Shown here: positions 5,475-8,763 of the stretch, piece after piece | How the letters are laid out: the number at the start of each line of letters is the position of its first letter | Position numbering within the stretch: position 1 is the first letter of the stretch | NCBI GenBank assembly: GCA_902783205.1 | Contig: CACZQE010000070.1 | Location: 1-8,763 of the forward strand | Length of the DNA stretch: 8,763 nt | Reading direction: 5' to 3' | Origin: an uncultured Lachnospiraceae bacterium | Lineage (GTDB): Bacteria > Bacillota_A > Clostridia > Lachnospirales > Lachnospiraceae | The notes under the pieces: generated by a model | The model's input: only the letters and a program-made list of their open reading frames with translations | Database searches by the model: none | Told to the model about the DNA's origin: nothing | Position numbers and translations under genes: made by a program

Positions 5475-6146
5475 ATGAGAGAAGGAAAGAATAAAAAAAA
5501 GGCCGTTGTAGTATACAGCGGCGGCCAGGACAGTACGACCTGTCTGTTCTGGGCAATGAAGCGATATGATGAGGTGATCGCCCTCTCTTTTAATTACGGA
5601 CAGAGACACCTGCCCGAGCTGGAATGCGCGGCAGAGCTCTGCTCGCGCTACGGAATTGAAAACTATGTGCTGGACCTGACTCTTCTGAATCAGCTTGCGC
5701 CCAACTCCCTGACCAGGGACCATATTACAGTGGACGAAGAAGCGCCGGAAGAGGGTCCCCCCAACAGCTTTGTGGACGGAAGAAATCTGCTCTTCCTGAC
5801 CTATGCTGCCATTTTTGCCAAGCAGCGCGGTATTACGGATGTCATAACCGGCGTTTCCCAGGCTGACTTTTCCGGTTATCCGGATTGCAGGGATGTATTT
5901 ATCAAATCCCTTAACACCACGCTTAATCTTTCCATGGATTATACATTTGACCTGATCACACCTCTGATGTGGCTCACCAAGGCGGAAACCTGGGCGATGG
6001 CCGACAGTCTGGGTGTCTTTGACATCATCCGCAATGAAACTCTCACCTGTTACAACGGAGTCCGGGGTGACGGATGCGGCAGCTGTCCTGCCTGCAAGCT
6101 TCGCAAGGAGGGACTGGATGCCTATCTTGCTTCAAAGAAGGGTTAA
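5475..6146 (+). CDS. queC: 7-cyano-7-deazaguanine (preQ0) synthase QueC
   Basis: QueC uses ATP and ammonia to turn 7-carboxy-7-deazaguanine into preQ0. The 223-residue protein has the PP-loop SGGQDSTTC (15-23) and the C-terminal zinc site with Cys192, Cys201, Cys204 and Cys207 (GCGSCPAC). The signature SFNYGQRH follows the first strand-helix unit, and DGRNLLFL is also typical. The start has only a G-rich GGGGGCGG just upstream, so coupling with folE nine bases back may help initiation. It is the last gene of the operon. Its TAA lies within TTAA and overlaps the TAA of the convergent HPr-like gene, so there is no room for a terminator between them. Later queuosine genes (queF, tgt, queA) are absent from the window. 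Confidence 0.95.
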   Translation: MREGKNKKKAVVVYSGGQDSTTCLFWAMKRYDEVIALSFNYGQRHLPELECAAELCSRYGIENYVLDLTLLNQLAPNSLTRDHITVDEEAPEEGPPNSFVDGRNLLFLTYAAIFAKQRGITDVITGVSQADFSGYPDCRDVFIKSLNTTLNLSMDYTFDLITPLMWLTKAETWAMADSLGVFDIIRNETLTCYNGVRGDGCGSCPACKLRKEGLDAYLASKKG

Positions 6147-6406
6147 TCTTCCAGATCATTTGAAAGGATCTCTTTCATGGCTGCCAGCGCTTCCTTTTCA
6201 TCGGGGCCTTTGCAGACGCAGAGGACTGTGTCCCCGTAGCGGAGGGTGCCGCTGACAAGGTTGATGATACTTTTGGCATTTATATCCATGTATTCTGTTT
6301 TCAGATAGACGGTAGACTTAAAAGACTCGGCAACATTTACAACCTTATTGGCTGCGTCAAGATGAATGCCGTTGATATTCGCGATCGTTATCTCTGCCCG
6401 TACCAT
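6143..6406 (-). CDS. HPr-family phosphocarrier-like protein, atypical active site
   Basis: This 87-residue protein has the length and fold pattern of HPr, the phosphocarrier of the sugar phosphotransferase system. His15 sits exactly at the position phosphorylated by enzyme I, and Ser46 in [10 protein letters not shown] sits exactly at the HPr kinase site. The rest of the active-site loop is not canonical: GLHARPA of true HPr is replaced by GIHLDAA, so the conserved Arg17 is Asp and Pro18 is Ala. Transfer of phosphate to EIIA proteins may be weak, and a regulatory role like that of Bacillus Crh is possible; this is inference. AAAGGAG lies about 11 bases upstream. It stands alone with its own promoter, converges on queC, and no terminator follows its stop. 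Confidence 0.85.
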   Translation of the reverse strand: MVRAEITIANINGIHLDAANKVVNVAESFKSTVYLKTEYMDINAKSIINLVSGTLRYGDTVLCVCKGPDEKEALAAMKEILSNDLED

Positions 6407-6452
6407 GTGGACGTCAGCTCCTTTCTCAGTTACTGTTATTCCGGATATGATT

Positions 6453-6481
6453 ATTGTAGCATAATACTATATTACACACAA
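6453..6481 (-). promoter_or_regulatory. Promoter of the HPr-like gene
   Basis: On the minus strand TTGTGT (6481-6476), a 17-base spacer ending in TGC, and TACAAT (6458-6453) form an extended -10 type promoter. Transcription would start near 6446, about 40 bases before the start codon. The -35 abuts the preceding terminator. Confidence 0.65.
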
Positions 6482-6485
6482 ATAA

Positions 6486-6516
6486 AGGATCTGCCAAAAA
6501 GGCAGATCCTCTTTTT
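6486..6516. terminator. Bidirectional intrinsic terminator
   Basis: AGGATCTGCC (6486-6495) and GGCAGATCCT (6501-6510) pair perfectly over 10 bp with loop AAAAA. On the plus strand CTTTTT follows (6511-6516); on the minus strand TTTATTT follows. Read leftward, it ends the CDF-MBL transcript. Read rightward, it is the first terminator after queC, about 340 bases beyond the queC stop. Confidence 0.82.
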
Positions 6517-6536
6517 CATTTAACCGGTCTTTTCCC

Positions 6537-7238
6537 TCAATCCGCCAGTTCAAAAGCCTGTCCGGGCTTTTCCGGTCTCATGAGGCGGCTTGCAGGAAAG
6601 CGGCTGCTGTTGCCGGTAATATAGTCATTAACAAAAGCATAGTCTTCCCAGAAATGCATGGGAAAGACATAGCGGGCACGCACATGCTGAAGGAACCAGG
6701 TCATACCCAGGCTTCCGGATTCTTCCTGACGCGGGTCCAGTACCACAAAAGCCAGGTCGATCTCTTCTTCCTCCAGGCTCTCGATCTCTTTGCAGTAGGT
6801 CTCCTTCATATATCGGTTGTCTGCGTCCGGTTCACCCGGCCAGTCCCACCAGTGGAGATCGCCTGCGTGATAGATCACCTTTCCCTCTGTCTTTATGAGA
6901 AAGGCAATTCCTTCGTCATTGGAACGGAGAGTGCGGACTTTAAGTCCCTCGATTTCCTTCTCCTGCCACTCCTTCATGAAGATCACGTTGTCTGCCTGTC
7001 TCCACAGGCGGTCTGCCCGCCGGATATCATCCGAAAGTATATAGACCGTATGGGAGCAGGCATGTTCCAGGCGGTATATGTCTCTGGTAAAATGATCATG
7101 ATGGGCGTGGGAGGAAAAGACATACAGGGTCTTGTCATAGTTCAGGCGGGGCAGGTCTCCCTGCCAGTAGTCAAACAGGAAGTAACTCTTCTCCGTTTCC
7201 ACAAGATATCCGCTGTGTTTTATATATGTGACTTTCAT
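6537..7238 (-). CDS. MBL-fold metallo-hydrolase
   Basis: This 233-residue protein of the metallo-beta-lactamase fold has the metal motif HAHHDH at 44-49 (His44, His46, Asp48, His49), the second motif YHAGDLHWWDW with Asp127 after a hydrophobic strand, and a late His195 in FPMHFWEDY. The N-terminus (MKVTYIKHSGYLVE, then FLFDYW) is typical of the UlaG/YycJ-like small hydrolase branch rather than of a true beta-lactamase. The substrate cannot be told. It is cytosolic, with no signal peptide. A modest AGAGG lies about a dozen bases upstream of the ATG. The cation transporter gene ends 24 bases before it without a terminator, so the two are likely one transcript; a link to metal supply is possible but is only inference. 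Confidence 0.82.
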   Translation of the reverse strand: MKVTYIKHSGYLVETEKSYFLFDYWQGDLPRLNYDKTLYVFSSHAHHDHFTRDIYRLEHACSHTVYILSDDIRRADRLWRQADNVIFMKEWQEKEIEGLKVRTLRSNDEGIAFLIKTEGKVIYHAGDLHWWDWPGEPDADNRYMKETYCKEIESLEEEEIDLAFVVLDPRQEESGSLGMTWFLQHVRARYVFPMHFWEDYAFVNDYITGNSSRFPASRLMRPEKPGQAFELAD

Positions 7239-7262
7239 TTTTTATATATCCTCTGATTGTCA

Positions 7263-8150
7263 TCAATCATTAGCAAAAACCGGATTGACATGAATCATTA
7301 CATGACGGATATCCGGAAAAGCCTCTTCCAGATCATCATGTACGGTATGGGCAATTTCATGTGCCTCATGCAGTGTCTGGTGGGCATCAGCCGCAATCTC
7401 AAGATCCACATAATAACCGCCGCCGAAAAGTCTGGTCTGAATCTTGTCGACAGAGACCACTCCTTTTTCCTTGAGGATGTACTCTCTCATGCTGTCAATG
7501 ACATCCTGGCTGACTGAGGAATCCACCATTTTTCCTACTGCTTCCATGTAGATTTCCGCACCTGCCTTTATAATGAACAGGCAGATCACGATACTTGCCA
7601 GGGGATCCATGATCGGAAATCCCAGCATTGCGCCGCCGATACCGATCAAACTGCCGATAGACGAAAGAGCATCGGAACGGTGGTGCCAGGCATCTGCCAT
7701 CAGTGCGTCGGATTTAATCTTACGGGCTCCGTTTTTGGTGTAGTGGAACATGAGCTCTTTTACAACAATGGATACGGCCGCCGCCACAAGGGCCAGCATA
7801 CCGGGAACCTTTATGTGTCCTGTTCCGGCCATTATAGTTCTTACACCCTTATAACCGATACCGAGGCCTGTAAGGATCAGCAGGTTGGCCAGGATGATCG
7901 CGGCCACACTCTCAAAACGGTCATGTCCGTATGGATGGCTCTCGTCTGCCTTCTTGGACGAAATCCTGATTCCGACGATCACCACGATCGTGCTGATCAC
8001 GTCCGAAAGGGAGTGTACACCGTCCGATAACATTGCGCCTGAATTGGCGATCACGCCGGCAAGCATCTTGAAAACGGAAAGAAATACATTTCCCAAGATG
8101 CTGACATTTGAAATATGCATGGCCAGTTTTTTACTGTCTTCTCTGTTCAT
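7263..8150 (-). CDS. Cation diffusion facilitator family transporter
   Basis: This 295-residue protein is a CDF-type divalent metal/proton antiporter of the cell membrane. It has about six transmembrane segments and a cytosolic C-terminal ferredoxin-like domain from about residue 200. The transport-site motifs are HSLSD (His46-x3-Asp50) in TM2 and HHRSD (His156-x3-Asp160) in TM5, with SHPYGHDRFE (71-80) in between. An HxxxD/HxxxD site is typical of zinc (and cobalt) transporters rather than the manganese type with DxxxD; metal choice is inferred. An ATG at 8174 is in frame, but GGAGG (8163-8159) is eight bases before the ATG at 8150, so that start is preferred. The MBL-fold gene follows in the same direction. 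Confidence 0.9.
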   Translation of the reverse strand: MNREDSKKLAMHISNVSILGNVFLSVFKMLAGVIANSGAMLSDGVHSLSDVISTIVVIVGIRISSKKADESHPYGHDRFESVAAIILANLLILTGLGIGYKGVRTIMAGTGHIKVPGMLALVAAAVSIVVKELMFHYTKNGARKIKSDALMADAWHHRSDALSSIGSLIGIGGAMLGFPIMDPLASIVICLFIIKAGAEIYMEAVGKMVDSSVSQDVIDSMREYILKEKGVVSVDKIQTRLFGGGYYVDLEIAADAHQTLHEAHEIAHTVHDDLEEAFPDIRHVMIHVNPVFAND

Positions 8151-8158
8151 GTCAAAAT

Positions 8159-8163
8159 CCTCC
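8159..8163 (-). promoter_or_regulatory. Ribosome binding site deciding the CDF start
   Basis: GGAGG on the minus strand is eight bases before the ATG at 8150. The alternative ATG at 8174 has only a weak AGGA about 12 bases before it. Confidence 0.65.
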
Positions 8164-8190
8164 GAATCCTTCATAAGTTCTGTCTTCCTA

Positions 8191-8220
8191 AACTTACCCC
8201 AAGGGTCTGATATTAGTCAA
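8191..8220 (-). promoter_or_regulatory. Possible promoter of the CDF-MBL unit
   Basis: On the minus strand TTGACT (8220-8215), an 18-base spacer and TAAGTT (8196-8191) could form a promoter. The -35 is good but the -10 matches the consensus at only three of six positions, so a regulated promoter or a different site is possible. Confidence 0.3.
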
Positions 8221-8260
8221 TCGCAATCTTGGTTAGGATCTGTTCGGAAAAGTTTGTCAT

Positions 8261-8272
8261 GTCTGATCAGAC
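8261..8272. promoter_or_regulatory. Perfect 12-bp palindrome, candidate operator
   Basis: GTCTGATCAGAC is a perfect palindrome about 110 bases upstream of the CDF start. Its half GTCTGAT recurs at 8205-8211, where it runs into an imperfect palindrome next to the candidate -35. Two such sites suggest binding by a dimeric regulator, but 12-base palindromes also occur by chance. Confidence 0.3.
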
Positions 8273-8300
8273 TGCTGCCGGTCCGCCGCCATAAGTAAAT

Positions 8301-8338
8301 AAAAAGGAGGCCGGCCTGCGTCCTGCAAACCAACCTCC
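8301..8338 (-). terminator. Intrinsic terminator of glpK
   Basis: On the minus strand GGAGGTTGG (8338-8330) pairs with CCGGCCTCC (8314-8306), nine pairs including two U-G, followed by TTTTT at 8305-8301 and a further TTT. It lies about 45 bases past the glpK stop codon and closes that transcript. Confidence 0.78.
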
Positions 8339-8384
8339 CCTTATTTTTCTGTTATCTGAAGATCAGATATTTACACAGATTTGA

Positions 8385-8763
8385 TTAGTCCTCTTTAGCC
8401 CATCCATAGGAAAGCTTAACAGCTTTCTTCCAGCCTTTGAGTAACTTAGCACGTGTGTCAGCGTCCATGCTCGGCTCGAACTTCTTGTCGATTGCCCAGT
8501 TAGCGATAACGTCCTGTTTGCTGTTCCAGTAGTTAACTGCAAGACCTGCAAGGTAAGCAGCGCCCATAGCTGTTGTCTCAACGCACTGCGGACGAAGAAC
8601 CGGAGCGTCGATGATGTCTGCCTGGAACTGCATTAAGAAGTCGTTCTTACAAGCGCCGCCGTCAACCTTCAGAGCTGCCAGCTTAACGCCTGCGTCTGCC
8701 TGCATAGCCTCAAGGATATCATATGTCTGATATGCCAGGGACTCAACTGTAGCACGGATGATG
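8385..8763 (-). CDS. glpK: Glycerol kinase, C-terminal part (5' end outside window)
   Basis: This is the last quarter of glycerol kinase, which phosphorylates glycerol to glycerol 3-phosphate with ATP in the cytosol. About 125 of roughly 500 residues are visible and the frame stays open to the window edge, so the gene is partial only because of the cut. The visible part begins [25 protein letters not shown] and contains [19 protein letters not shown] and the strongly conserved [20 protein letters not shown], both characteristic of FGGY-family GlpK. The tail [12 protein letters not shown] is also typical. It ends with TAA and a terminator, so no downstream gene belongs to its transcript here. 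A glpF or regulator gene, if present, would be upstream and outside the window. Confidence 0.95.
   Translation of the reverse strand, partial: IIRATVESLAYQTYDILEAMQADAGVKLAALKVDGGACKNDFLMQFQADIIDAPVLRPQCVETTAMGAAYLAGLAVNYWNSKQDVIANWAIDKKFEPSMDADTRAKLLKGWKKAVKLSYGWAKED

Noticed and set aside
3772..6146. preQ0 made for DNA modification (dpd-type system) rather than queuosine
   Set aside because: No dpd genes or DNA-modification enzymes are in the window, and the operon is the normal preQ0 set.
6654..7256. Plus-strand open frame antisense to the MBL-fold gene
   Set aside because: The minus strand holds intact metal-binding motifs; the plus frame has no recognisable domain.

Overview
The window looks like a chromosomal segment of an anaerobic Firmicute, most likely a Lachnospiraceae-type clostridium. 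This is inferred from AGGAGG-type ribosome binding sites, TTGxxx-N17-TAxxxT promoters, clostridial-style QueE and CDF proteins, and a 6S-like RNA. I see no transposase, phage gene, CRISPR array, tRNA or rRNA. It reads as ordinary core genome with some unusual regulatory architecture.

Layout, left to right. (1) Positions 76-1633, minus strand: a two-gene unit of a YihY/BrkB-family membrane protein and a YdcF-like DUF218 protein, whose reading frames overlap by 14 bases. (2) Positions 1686-1940, minus strand: a non-coding RNA gene with its own promoter, long-range pairing and terminator, probably 6S RNA. The yihY -10 box lies directly after its terminator. (3) Positions 1948-3508, minus strand: a polyprenyl-phosphate-type family 2 glycosyltransferase followed one base later by a DUF5662 protein, with a good promoter upstream. 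(4) Positions 3509-3771: a divergent control region. (5) Positions 3772-6146, plus strand: queD-queE-folE-queC, a compact operon that makes preQ0, the precursor of queuosine. (6) Positions 6143-6406, minus strand: an HPr-like protein whose stop codon overlaps the queC stop tail to tail. It keeps His15 and Ser46 but has lost the Arg17-type residue. (7) Positions 6537-8150, minus strand: a cation diffusion facilitator and an MBL-fold hydrolase, 24 bases apart. (8) Positions 8385-8763, minus strand: the 3' end of glycerol kinase (glpK), whose start lies outside the window, followed by its terminator.

How the genes work together. FolE turns GTP into dihydroneopterin triphosphate. QueD converts that to 6-carboxytetrahydropterin, QueE to 7-carboxy-7-deazaguanine, and QueC to preQ0. 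The queF, tgt, queA and queG/queH steps are not in the window. The remaining units are small and not obviously connected to each other.

The observations most worth checking are the 6S-like RNA with two mutually exclusive 3' hairpins, the overlapping queC/HPr stops with the next terminator only beyond the HPr gene, the queD leader that can mask its own start codon, and the atypical HPr.
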